From DASVBE01 sp963770375 (GTDB lineage Bacteria; Actinomycetota; Actinomycetes; Streptosporangiales; Streptosporangiaceae): a stretch of 64,000 nt of DNA. A program made the translations under genes and the position numbers. Under the pieces are notes generated by a model. It was given only the letters and a program-made list of their open reading frames with translations, did not search any database and was not told the origin of the DNA. The stretch is from assembly GCA_963770375.1 (NCBI GenBank), contig CAVYPM010000022.1, positions 62,001 to 126,000 of the forward strand, given 5' to 3'. Numbering within the stretch: the stretch's first letter is position 1; each line of letters starts with the position of its first letter. Below, piece after piece: positions 51,758-60,188 of the stretch.

Positions 51758-52263
51758 TGGCCCGGCTCCTGACCGGGCCGCGGCCGGGCCGGCGAGGCCG
51801 GCGACCCCGGCGTGTGCGGCGCTCGCGGCGCGGCGTGCCGCGGGCCCGCGGCCAGGCCGCTGCCCCGGCCCTCCGCCCGGGCCCGGCCCTGGGTGGCGAA
51901 CGAGGCCACCACGCCGGCCAGCACGCACACCGTGCCGCCGTACAGGAACCACTTGCCCGCGCTGGTGTTGGTGATCAAGACGCTTCCTCCTCGCGTGGGC
52001 ATGGCCAGGATGAAAGCCGCCGCGAACCAGCCCACAGCGGGCATAAGGCCGGCCGTTGCCGCTTGCATTCCCCACGCGGCGCCGAAGCTTGTCAGGAGGA
52101 TGGCCACGGCCCAGCCCAGCGCCGCAACGGGCACCGGGCCCAGCGTCCAGGCGTACCAGAGCGCGCCGAGCAGTCCCTCCAGCGCGCCCAGGGCGAACAG
52201 CAGGAGATACCCGCCGATGGTGACGATCGCCGAGGGACGCCGGTCCGGCGTCGCAGTACCCAC
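51754..52263 (-). CDS. DUF6113 family membrane protein
   Basis: ATG/GTG at 52263 gives 169 residues with four hydrophobic helices (VTIGGYLLLFALGALEGLLG, VAALGWAVAILLTSFGAAWG, VGWFAAAFILAMPTR, WFLYGGTVCVLAGVVASF) and a Pro/Arg-rich cytoplasmic tail. The family is found beside mshB in actinomycetes, as here. The function is unknown. Confidence 0.78.
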   Translation of the reverse strand: MGTATPDRRPSAIVTIGGYLLLFALGALEGLLGALWYAWTLGPVPVAALGWAVAILLTSFGAAWGMQAATAGLMPAVGWFAAAFILAMPTRGGSVLITNTSAGKWFLYGGTVCVLAGVVASFATQGRARAEGRGSGLAAGPRHAAPRAPHTPGSPASPARPRPGQEPGQ

Positions 52264-52272
52264 GGACGAAGG

Positions 52273-53169
52273 CTAGTCAATACCGGCGAACAGGTCTGCT
52301 TCCCGGCCGCCCGGACCCGCCGGGCCGCGCTCCCCGGCCAGCAGGATGTAGTACTCCACCCCGAACGCCCGCACGCCCAGGTTGTTGGACAGCGCGTAGA
52401 ACGGGCTGTCCACCGAGATCTGGGTGGCGTGCGCGCGCATCGCGTTCAGCTTGGCGTCCAGGTACGCAGCGGCGTCGACCTCGGTGGTGACCACCTCGTC
52501 GGGCACCCCGAACGGCAGCTCGCCGGCGGACTGCACCGGGGTGAACCCGGTGCCGGCGGCCGGGTGCTCCGCCGGGTCGCTGCCGCGCATCCGCTCGACC
52601 ATGCCGACCAGGACCGACTTCGGCACGGTGTTCGCGTACATCTTGCGGACCAGGCCGCCGGCCTTCCCGAACGCGCGCATCGCCACCCGGTGCGCCTGGA
52701 TGTGGTCCGGGTGCCCGTAGAAGCCGTTGGCGTCGTAGCTGACCATGACCTGCGGCCGCACGTCGCGGATGACCTCCAGCAGGGCCGCGGCCGCCTCGTC
52801 CACGTCGGCCTGCCAGAAGCAGCCCGCGGCCTGGTTGGAGGGCTCGCCCATCATGCCGGAGTCCTGCCAGCGGCCGGCGCCGCCGAGAAAGCGGTGGTCG
52901 GTCACGCCCAGGGCCGCGCAGGCCGTAGCCAGCTCGCCGATCCGGTACTGGCCAAGGCCGCCGTCCCGGTCCGCGGCCAGGTGCGCCAGGTCCGGCGGGA
53001 TGATCTCGCCGAGCTCACCCAGCGTGCAGGTGACCAGCGTGACCGCGGCACCCTCGGCGGCGTACTTGGCCATCGTCGCGCCGGTGGCGATCGACTCGTC
53101 GTCCGGATGGGCGTGCACGAGCAGCAGCCGGCGGCCGTCCGGCGACGGCGTCCTAGCGGGAGCGGTCAT
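52273..53169 (-). CDS. mshB: mycothiol biosynthesis deacetylase MshB
   Basis: ATG 53167-53169 gives 298 residues. The zinc site LLVHAHPDDESIATGATMAK and the later GFYGHPDHIQAHRV mark the LmbE/MshB fold; FLGGAGRWQDSGMMG is typical of MshB. It deacetylates GlcNAc-inositol to GlcN-inositol, which MshC joins to cysteine. It shows that the organism makes mycothiol. It is divergent from the S9 peptidase and followed by DUF6113. Confidence 0.93.
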   Translation of the reverse strand: MTAPARTPSPDGRRLLLVHAHPDDESIATGATMAKYAAEGAAVTLVTCTLGELGEIIPPDLAHLAADRDGGLGQYRIGELATACAALGVTDHRFLGGAGRWQDSGMMGEPSNQAAGCFWQADVDEAAAALLEVIRDVRPQVMVSYDANGFYGHPDHIQAHRVAMRAFGKAGGLVRKMYANTVPKSVLVGMVERMRGSDPAEHPAAGTGFTPVQSAGELPFGVPDEVVTTEVDAAAYLDAKLNAMRAHATQISVDSPFYALSNNLGVRAFGVEYYILLAGERGPAGPGGREADLFAGID

Positions 53170-53247
53170 AGCGGGAGCGTAAGACACGTCCTTACCGGTG
53201 CGTCCCCGGCTACCCGGTCCGCCGCCTGCCTGGCAGGATCTAACGGC

Positions 53248-55389
53248 ATGACCGACTCCTTTCCCCGGCAGAATGCGCGGACCAGGCACTTCACGCTCGG
53301 CGCGCCGCGGTCCTTCCAGGTCTCCCCGGACGGCCGCCGGGTGATCTTCCTGCGCTCGCAGGGCGGCACCGACCCGGTCACCTGCCTGTGGCAGCTGGAC
53401 ACCGCCACCGGCCAGGAAGAACTCATCGCCGACCCGGCCGCGCTGGGCGCGGGCCAGGACGAGGACCCGGCGGAGAAGGCCCGGCGGGAGCGGTCCAGGG
53501 AGCAGGCCGCCGGGATCGTCTCGGTCAGCTGCGACGCGCAGGCCCGGCTGGCCGTCTTCGCGGTGGCCGGGCAGGTCTACGTGGCCGGGCTGACGCCGGA
53601 CGCGCCCGGCGGTCCCGGGGTCCGGCCGGTGCCGGCCCTGGCGCCGGCCGCGGACCCGCGCCCGGACCCGGCGGGCACGCTGGTCGCCTACGCCTGCGGC
53701 GGGTCGCTGCGGGTGATCGGCCTGGCGGGCGGGTCCGACCGGGCGGTGGCCGGGCCTGAGGGCGCGGGCGTCACGCACGGCCTGGCCGAGTTCATCGCGG
53801 CCGAGGAGATGCGCCGGATGCGCGGCTACTGGTGGGCGCCGGACTCCACCGCGCTGCTGGTCGCCCGGGTCGACGAGAACCCGGTGCCGCGCTGGTACAT
53901 CGCGGACCCGGCGGACCCGGCCACCGGGCCGGCCCAGGTGCGCTACCCGGCCGCGGGCACGCAGAACGCGGACGTGACGCTGGCCGTGGTCGGGCTGGAC
54001 GGCCGGCGCACCGAAGTCAGCTGGGACCGGGCCGCGTACCCGTACCTGGCCGCCGCGTGCTGGCAGGACGGCGGGCCGCCGCTGATCCTGGTGCAGTCCC
54101 GGGACCAGCGGCGGCAGCAGCTTCTGTCCGTCGACCCGGCGACCGGGGCGACCAGCGCGGTGCGGGACGAGTCCGACCCGCACTGGCTGAACCTGATGCC
54201 CGGGGTCCCGGCCCGCACCGGCAGCGGCCGGGTCGTCTGGACCAGCGACGAGGGCGGCACCCGGCACCTGATCATCGGCACCGACGCGGAGCTGGCGGCG
54301 GGGCAGGCCAGGGCGGCCACCCCGGATGGCCTCCAGGTCCGCGAGGTGCTCGGGGTGGACGGGGAGACCGTGCTGTTCACCGCGTCCGGCGACGACCCGG
54401 TCACCGCCGCTTTGTGGACGGCTGGCCCGGACGGGCTGACGGAGCTCAGCGCCGAGCTCACGATCGGCCACCAGCCCGGCGTCTACCACGGCCAGCAGGC
54501 GGGCGGCACCACGGTGCTGATCAGCCGGACGCTGCACACCGACGGCGCCGACGTCACCGTGCACCGGGCCGGCCAGGCCGCGGTGCCGGTCCGGTCGCTG
54601 GCCGAGCGCCCGGCCGGGCCGCCGCCCCGCCCGGACATCTTCGCCGCCGGGCCGCACGGCATCCGCACCGCGATCCTGCTGCCGTCCGGGCACGAACCGG
54701 GCTCCGCGAAACTGCCGGTCCTGATGTCGCCCTACGGCGGCCCGCACGGGCAGATGGTGACCGCCTCCCGGGCGGCCTACCAGACCGATCAGTGGCTCGC
54801 CGACCAGGGCTTCGCCGTGGTGATCGCGGACGGCCGCGGCACCTACGGCCGGGGCCCGGACTGGGACCGGGAGGTGGCCGGGGACCTGGCCAGCAAGCCG
54901 CTGGAGGACCAGGTGACCGCGCTGCACGCGGCCGCGGCCCGGTGCGGCGACCTGGACACCAGCCGGGTCGCGATCCGCGGCTGGTCGTTCGGCGGCTACC
55001 TGTCCGCGCTGGCCGTGCTGCGCCGGCCGGACGTGTTCCACGCCGCGGTGGCCGGCGCGCCGGTCACCGAATGGCGGCTGTATGACACTCATTACACCGA
55101 GCGCTACCTGGGCCACCCGGCCACCGACCCGGGCCCGTACGACCGCTGCTCGCTGCTCGGCGACGCGGCCAAGCTGGAGCGGCCGCTGCTGATCGTGCAC
55201 GGCCTGGCCGACGACAACGTGGTGGTGGCGCACTCGCTGCGGCTGTCCGCGGCGCTGCTGGCCGCGGGCCGGCCGCACAGCGTGCTGCCGCTGACCGGGG
55301 TGACGCACATGGCCACGCAGGAGGACGTGGCCGAAAACCTGCTGCTGCTCCAGGTCGAGTTCCTGCACCGGGCGCTGGGGCGCGGGTAG
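53248..55389 (+). CDS. prolyl oligopeptidase/dipeptidyl peptidase IV-type S9 peptidase
   Basis: ATG 53248 gives 713 residues. The first 480 form a beta-propeller (repeats such as FQVSPDGRRVIFL and GYWWAPDSTALLVARVDE). The catalytic domain has the nucleophile IRGWSFGGYLSA, the aspartate in HGLADDNVV and the histidine in THMATQED. ARVDENPVPRW is the Glu-containing DPP-IV signature region. There is no signal peptide, so it is probably cytoplasmic peptide recycling. Confidence 0.92.
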   Translation: MTDSFPRQNARTRHFTLGAPRSFQVSPDGRRVIFLRSQGGTDPVTCLWQLDTATGQEELIADPAALGAGQDEDPAEKARRERSREQAAGIVSVSCDAQARLAVFAVAGQVYVAGLTPDAPGGPGVRPVPALAPAADPRPDPAGTLVAYACGGSLRVIGLAGGSDRAVAGPEGAGVTHGLAEFIAAEEMRRMRGYWWAPDSTALLVARVDENPVPRWYIADPADPATGPAQVRYPAAGTQNADVTLAVVGLDGRRTEVSWDRAAYPYLAAACWQDGGPPLILVQSRDQRRQQLLSVDPATGATSAVRDESDPHWLNLMPGVPARTGSGRVVWTSDEGGTRHLIIGTDAELAAGQARAATPDGLQVREVLGVDGETVLFTASGDDPVTAALWTAGPDGLTELSAELTIGHQPGVYHGQQAGGTTVLISRTLHTDGADVTVHRAGQAAVPVRSLAERPAGPPPRPDIFAAGPHGIRTAILLPSGHEPGSAKLPVLMSPYGGPHGQMVTASRAAYQTDQWLADQGFAVVIADGRGTYGRGPDWDREVAGDLASKPLEDQVTALHAAAARCGDLDTSRVAIRGWSFGGYLSALAVLRRPDVFHAAVAGAPVTEWRLYDTHYTERYLGHPATDPGPYDRCSLLGDAAKLERPLLIVHGLADDNVVVAHSLRLSAALLAAGRPHSVLPLTGVTHMATQEDVAENLLLLQVEFLHRALGRG

Positions 55390-55612
55390 CGCACGCAGCC
55401 CGTTAGCACGCGCCGGGCCGCGTGTCGATTGTCACACGCCGCTGTGTGCCGCCCCCGGCCACATCGGTGGTATCCAGTGGAATAAGGTTCTGTCCGCAAC
55501 GCGGCCGTGCCGCGCCGTGTACCGCTACTGGTAAGCATCACGCACCACGGCGGCGGCGCTGCGGATCAGGCACGCGGCCATCCCAGCGGGCTTCAGGGCG
55601 GAGGCGTCAGCC

Positions 55613-56420
55613 ATGACGCAGGTTTCAGCGGCACCCGGTAATACCAGGGCGCAGATCAGCGAGCGGACGCTCCGCAAGGACCCCTGGTGGCGGGCCCCGA
55701 TAATCACCGCGGTCCTGCTCACCATCTGGGTCGCCTACGCCACCGTCCGGGTCTTCATGGGCCGCTACTACTGGGTGCCCGCCTACCACTACCTGACGCC
55801 GTTCTACTCGCCGTGCGTCAGCGGGTCGTGCGCGGACGGCTCGGCCAGCCTGGGCACCTGGTTCGGCAAGGTGCCGTCGATCATCCCGTACGCGATCGTC
55901 TCCCTGCCGTTCGTCCTGGGCTTCCGGCTGACCTGCTACTACTACCGCCGCGCCTACTACCGGGCGTTCTGGCAGGCGCCCGCGGCGTGCGCGGTCCGCG
56001 AGCCGCACGCGACCTACTCCGGCGAGACCAGGTTCCCGCTGATCCTGCAGAACCTGCACCGGTACTTCTTCTACGCTCGTCATCCTCATCTCGCTGCTGA
56101 ACACCTGGGACGTGATCGACGCGTTCCACGGCAAGGACGGCGGGATCGGGCTCGGCCTGGGCACCCTGATCATGCTGGTCAACGTGATCCTGCTGTGGGC
56201 CTACACGGTGTCGTGCCACTCGTGCCGGCACATCACCGGCGGCCGGCTGAAGAACTTCTCCAGGCACCCGGTGCGGTACTGGGCCTGGACGCAGGTCTCC
56301 AAGCTCAACACCAAGCACATGCAACTCGCCTGGACCACGCTGGCCACGCTGATGTTCACCGATCTGTACATCGCACTGGTGGCCAGCGGCACGATCAGCG
56401 ACCTGCGGATCTTCAACTGA
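55613..56420 (+). CDS. sdhC: succinate dehydrogenase cytochrome b subunit, interrupted by a frameshift
   Basis: ATG 55613 opens a b558-type membrane anchor with helices IITAVLLTIWVAYATVRVFM, IIPYAIVSLPFVLGF, LVILISLLNTWDVIDAF, TLIMLVNVILLWAYTVSCHS and LAWTTLATLMFTDLYIALV. Near 56075 the frame changes after HRYFFYA; a one-base deletion or two-base insertion restores it. Histidines in NLHRYFF and SCHSCRH are likely heme ligands. It precedes sdhA by 13 bp. An intact gene is expected, so a sequence error is likely. Confidence 0.85.
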
Positions 56421-56433
56421 GTCAGGACAGGAC

Positions 56434-58347
56434 ATGACAGACATCGAGCGGCACAGCTACGACGTCGTCGTCGTCGGGGCCGGCGGCTCCGGCCTGCGGG
56501 CGGCGATCGAGGCCCGGCTGGCCGGCAAGAAGACCGCGATCATCTCCAAGTCGCTGTTCGGCAAGGCGCACACGGTCATGGCCGAGGGCGGCTGCGCCGC
56601 CGCCATGGGCAACGTGAACCCGAACGACAACTGGCAGGTCCACTTCCGCGACACCATGCGCGGCGGCAAGTTCCTGAACAACTGGCGGATGGCCGAATTG
56701 CACGCCAAGGAAGCCCCGGACCGGGTCTGGGAGCTCGAGGCGTGGGGCGCGCTCTTCGACCGGACCAAGGAAGGCAAGATCAGCCAGCGGAACTTCGGCG
56801 GGCACAGCTACCCGCGGCTGGCGCACGTCGGCGACCGGACCGGCCTGGAGATGATCCGGACGCTGCAGCAGAAGGTCGTCGCGATGCAGCAGGACGACGC
56901 CAGGGAGCTGGGCGACCCGGAGGCGATGATCAAGGTCTACGCCGAGACCACGATCACCCGGCTGGTCAAGGACGGCGACGCGATCGCCGGCGCGTTCGGC
57001 TACTTCCGTGACACCGGCCAGTTCGTGCTGTTCGAGGCACCCGCGGTGATCCTCGCCACCGGCGGCATCGGCAAGACGTTCAAGGTCACCTCGAACTCCT
57101 GGGAGTACACCGGCGACGGGCACGCGCTCGCGCTGCTGGCCGGGGCTCCCCTGATGAACATGGAGTTCGTGCAGTTCCACCCCACGCACATGGTCTGGCC
57201 GATCTCGGTGGCCGGCCTGCTCGTCACCGAGTCGGTGCGCGGTGACGGCGGCGTGCTGCGCAACTCCGAGGGCAAGCGGTACATGTTCGGCTACGTGCCG
57301 GACGTGTTCCGGGCGCAGTACGCGGAGACCGAGGAAGAGGCGGACCGCTGGTACAGCGACCCGGACAACAACCGGCGCCCGCCGGAGCTGCTGCCCAGGG
57401 ACGAGGTGGCGCGGGCCAACAACGCCGAGGTCAAGGCCGGCCGCGGGTCGCCGCACGGCGGGGTGTTCCTCGACATCGCGTCCCGGCTGCCGGCCGAGGA
57501 GATCATGCGCCGGCTGCCGTCCATGTACCACCAGTTCAAGGAACTGGCCGACGTGGACATCACCAAAGAGCCGATGGAGGTCGGCCCGGCCCAGCACTAC
57601 GTGATGGGCGGCGTCGAGGTCGAACCGGATACCGCGGCGGTGCCCGGTGTGCCCGGCCTGTTCGCGGCCGGCGAGGTGTCCGGCGGCATGCACGGCTCGA
57701 ACCGGCTCGGCGGCAACTCGCTGTCGGACCTGCTGGTCTTCGGCCGCCGGGCGGGGATGGGCGCGGCGCAGTACCTGGACACGATCACCACCCGGCCCGC
57801 GGCGTCCGACGCGGCACTGGACGCGGCCCGCAGCGAGGTGCTCACCCCGCTCGATCGGGACGGCGAGAACCCGTACGAGGTCCACCACGAGATCCAGCAG
57901 ACGATGAGCGACCTGGTCGGCATCATCCGCCGGGAGGCCGAGATCAAGACCGCGCTCAGCGAGCTGGAGAAGCTGCGCGAGCGGGCGGGCAGCGTCGGCG
58001 CGGCCGGCGGCCGGGCCTACAACCCGGGCTGGCACCTGGCCCTGGACCTGCGGAACATCCTGCTGATCGCGCAGTGCGTGGCGCAGGCGGCCCTGGAGCG
58101 GCAGGAAAGCCGGGGCGGGCACACCCGCGAGGACTACCCGGACATGTCGGCGGAGTGGCGGAAGGTGAACCTCATCTGCGGCCTGGACGCCAGCGGCGAG
58201 GTGACCCTCCGGCAGCAGCCGATGACGCCGATGCGCACGGACCTGCTCGGGCTGTTCGAGGTGAGCGAGCTGAAGAAGTACATGACCGACGAGGAACTGG
58301 CCGGGCTCGCCGGGCCGGACGGCGGCGCGGCGAAGGAGAGCGACTGA
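56434..58347 (+). CDS. sdhA: succinate dehydrogenase flavoprotein subunit
   Basis: ATG 56434 gives 637 residues. VVVVGAGGSGLRAAIEARLA binds FAD, and SKSLFGKAHTVMAEGGCAAA includes the histidine that carries FAD covalently. QFHPTHMVWP, SVRGDGGVLRN and GGVEVEPDTAAVPGLFA-like regions complete the active site. The C-terminal arginine-rich region NLICGLD...VTLRQQPM is typical. It oxidises succinate to fumarate at the inner membrane face together with SdhB and SdhC. The stop overlaps the sdhB start. Confidence 0.95.
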   Translation: MTDIERHSYDVVVVGAGGSGLRAAIEARLAGKKTAIISKSLFGKAHTVMAEGGCAAAMGNVNPNDNWQVHFRDTMRGGKFLNNWRMAELHAKEAPDRVWELEAWGALFDRTKEGKISQRNFGGHSYPRLAHVGDRTGLEMIRTLQQKVVAMQQDDARELGDPEAMIKVYAETTITRLVKDGDAIAGAFGYFRDTGQFVLFEAPAVILATGGIGKTFKVTSNSWEYTGDGHALALLAGAPLMNMEFVQFHPTHMVWPISVAGLLVTESVRGDGGVLRNSEGKRYMFGYVPDVFRAQYAETEEEADRWYSDPDNNRRPPELLPRDEVARANNAEVKAGRGSPHGGVFLDIASRLPAEEIMRRLPSMYHQFKELADVDITKEPMEVGPAQHYVMGGVEVEPDTAAVPGVPGLFAAGEVSGGMHGSNRLGGNSLSDLLVFGRRAGMGAAQYLDTITTRPAASDAALDAARSEVLTPLDRDGENPYEVHHEIQQTMSDLVGIIRREAEIKTALSELEKLRERAGSVGAAGGRAYNPGWHLALDLRNILLIAQCVAQAALERQESRGGHTREDYPDMSAEWRKVNLICGLDASGEVTLRQQPMTPMRTDLLGLFEVSELKKYMTDEELAGLAGPDGGAAKESD

Positions 58348-59141
58348 TGGCTGCGTACAAGGCAGACCTGCGAGTCTGGCGCGGCGACGAGGGCGCCGGG
58401 GAGCTGGCCGACTACCAGGTCGAGGTGAACGACGGCGAGGTCGTGCTGGACGTGCTGCACCGGCTGCAGGCGACCCAGGCCAACGACCTGGCCATCCGGT
58501 GGAACTGCAAGGCCGGCAAGTGCGGGTCGTGCTCGATGGAGATCAACGGGCGGCCGCGGCTGGCCTGCATGACCCGGATGTCGGTGTTCTCCCCGGAGGA
58601 GACGCTGACGATCACCCCGATGCGCACGTTCCCGGTGATCAGGGACCTGGTCACGGACGTGTCGTTCAACTACGAGAAGGCGCGCGAGATCCCGTCGTTC
58701 ACCCCGGACCCGTCGGTCAAGCTGGGCGAGTTCCGGATGCAGCAGGTCGACGTGAACCGGTCGCAGGAGTTCCGCAAGTGCATCGAGTGCTTCCTGTGCC
58801 AGAACACCTGCCACGTGATCCGGGACCACGAGGAGAACGAGCGGGCCTTCGCCGGGCCGCGGTCCCTGATGCGGGTGGCCGAGCTGGAGATGCACCCGGC
58901 CGACACCGCGGACCGCCGCTCGATCGCCCAGGACGACTTCGGCCTCGGCTACTGCAACATCACCAAGTGCTGCACCGAGGTCTGCCCGGAGAACATCAAG
59001 ATCACCGATAACGCGCTGATCCCGATGAAGGAACGGGTGGCGGACCGCAAGTACGACCCGCTGGTCTGGCTGGGCGCCAAGATCGGTATGCGGCCGCGCG
59101 GCGGGTCAGACACCCCGGCCGTTCCCGGCAAGCGGGACTAG
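58347..59141 (+). CDS. sdhB: succinate dehydrogenase iron-sulfur subunit
   Basis: ATG 58347 overlaps the sdhA stop (TGATG). The 264-residue protein has the 2Fe-2S motif WNCKAGKCGSCSMEING with C in RLACM. The two further clusters are in KCIECFLCQNTCHVIRD and YCNITKCCTEVCPENIKI. It passes electrons from FAD to the quinone site. The C-terminal 20 residues are Gly/Arg-rich. Confidence 0.95.
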   Translation: MAAYKADLRVWRGDEGAGELADYQVEVNDGEVVLDVLHRLQATQANDLAIRWNCKAGKCGSCSMEINGRPRLACMTRMSVFSPEETLTITPMRTFPVIRDLVTDVSFNYEKAREIPSFTPDPSVKLGEFRMQQVDVNRSQEFRKCIECFLCQNTCHVIRDHEENERAFAGPRSLMRVAELEMHPADTADRRSIAQDDFGLGYCNITKCCTEVCPENIKITDNALIPMKERVADRKYDPLVWLGAKIGMRPRGGSDTPAVPGKRD

Positions 59142-59146
59142 CCCGC

Positions 59147-60188
59147 GTGTCCCACCTCACCTACGCCGAGGCCGTGGTGGTCGGCCTGATCCAGGGCGTG
59201 ACCGAGCTGTTCCCGGTGTCCAGCCTGGGCCACAACGTGCTGCTGCCGGCGATCGTCGGCGGGAGCTGGGCAACGGACCTGAACGTCGCTGCGTCCGAGT
59301 CGCCGTACCTGGCCTTCGTCGTGGGGCTGCACGTGGCCACCGCGATCGGGATCATGGTCTACTTCTGGCGCGACTGGGTGCGGATCGTCCGCGGCTTCTA
59401 TACCTCGGTGAGACATTTCCGGGTGCAGACCGTGGACGAGAAGCTGTGCTGGTTCCTGATCCTGGCCACGATCCCGGTCGGCCTGGTCGGGCTGATCTTC
59501 GAGCACGAGTTCCGGGTGCTGTTCGCCAAGCCGATCAGGGCGGCGATCTTCCTGGTCGTCAACGGCCTGATCCTGTACGCCGGCGAGCGGTTCCGCACCC
59601 GGCGGTCCAGGCAGGCCGACGCGGACCAGGCCGCCCGGCGGGCCGAGCTTGCGGCGATGCCGGCCGCGGCGCACGCCGAGGCCGGCGGCCCGGCCTCATC
59701 CGCGGCCGCGGGGCCGGCCCGGCGGCCGGCGGCCGCGCACGCGTCCGGCCAGCGTGCGATCCGGCGGCAGGAGGAAATCCAGGCGCTGGAGTCCGACGCC
59801 CGGCTGTCCAGGATCGGCTGGAGTGGAGGCCGTGATCATCGGGTCCGCGCAGATCCTCGCGCTGCTGGCCGGCATCAGCCGGGACGGCGTGACGATTGTC
59901 GCGGGCATGTTCCGCGGGCTGTCCCGCGAGGACGCCGCCCGGTTCGCGTTCCTGCTGGCCACCCCGGTGATCCTGGCCGCGGGCGTGCTCAAGGCGCCGG
60001 ACCTGACCGGCAGCCTGAGCAAGGGCATCCACGGTCAGATCCTGGTCGGCAGCATCTTTGCCGGCGTCGGCGCCTACCTGTCGGTGCGCTTCCTGGTCCG
60101 CTACTTCCAGACCAGGACGCTGACCCCGTTTGCCATCTACTGCGTGGTGTTCGGCCTGGCCTCCATCGTGTACCTGCAGCTCAAGTAG
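59147..60188 (+). CDS. uppP: undecaprenyl-diphosphate phosphatase, interrupted by a frameshift
   Basis: GTG 59147 opens EAVVVGLIQGVTELFPVSSL, the BacA/UppP motif with active-site Glu and Ser. After LVVNGLILYAGERFRTRRS comes an unusual charged linker of about 80 residues. Near 59825 the frame changes, and the second frame reads VEAVIIGSAQILALLAG, ISRDGVTIVAGMFRGLS and FAFLLATPVILAAGVLK. The second motif is GISRDG in place of PGxSRSG, as in a divergent actinobacterial branch. It recycles the lipid carrier of cell-wall synthesis. It follows sdhB by 5 bp. Confidence 0.85.

Noticed and set aside
52273..55368. 1031-codon minus-strand frame joining MshB with the antisense of the S9 peptidase
   Set aside because: Only the last 298 codons are protein-like (MshB from ATG 53169). 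The rest is the complement of the peptidase gene.
55421..55445. CACAC/GTGTG inverted sequence upstream of sdhC as a Rex or other redox operator
   Set aside because: The match to known operator consensus is poor and the arms are only 5 bp.
56422..58122. 566-codon frame opposite sdhA
   Set aside because: Composition is typical of antisense to GC-rich genes, with no domain. sdhA on the other strand is unambiguous.
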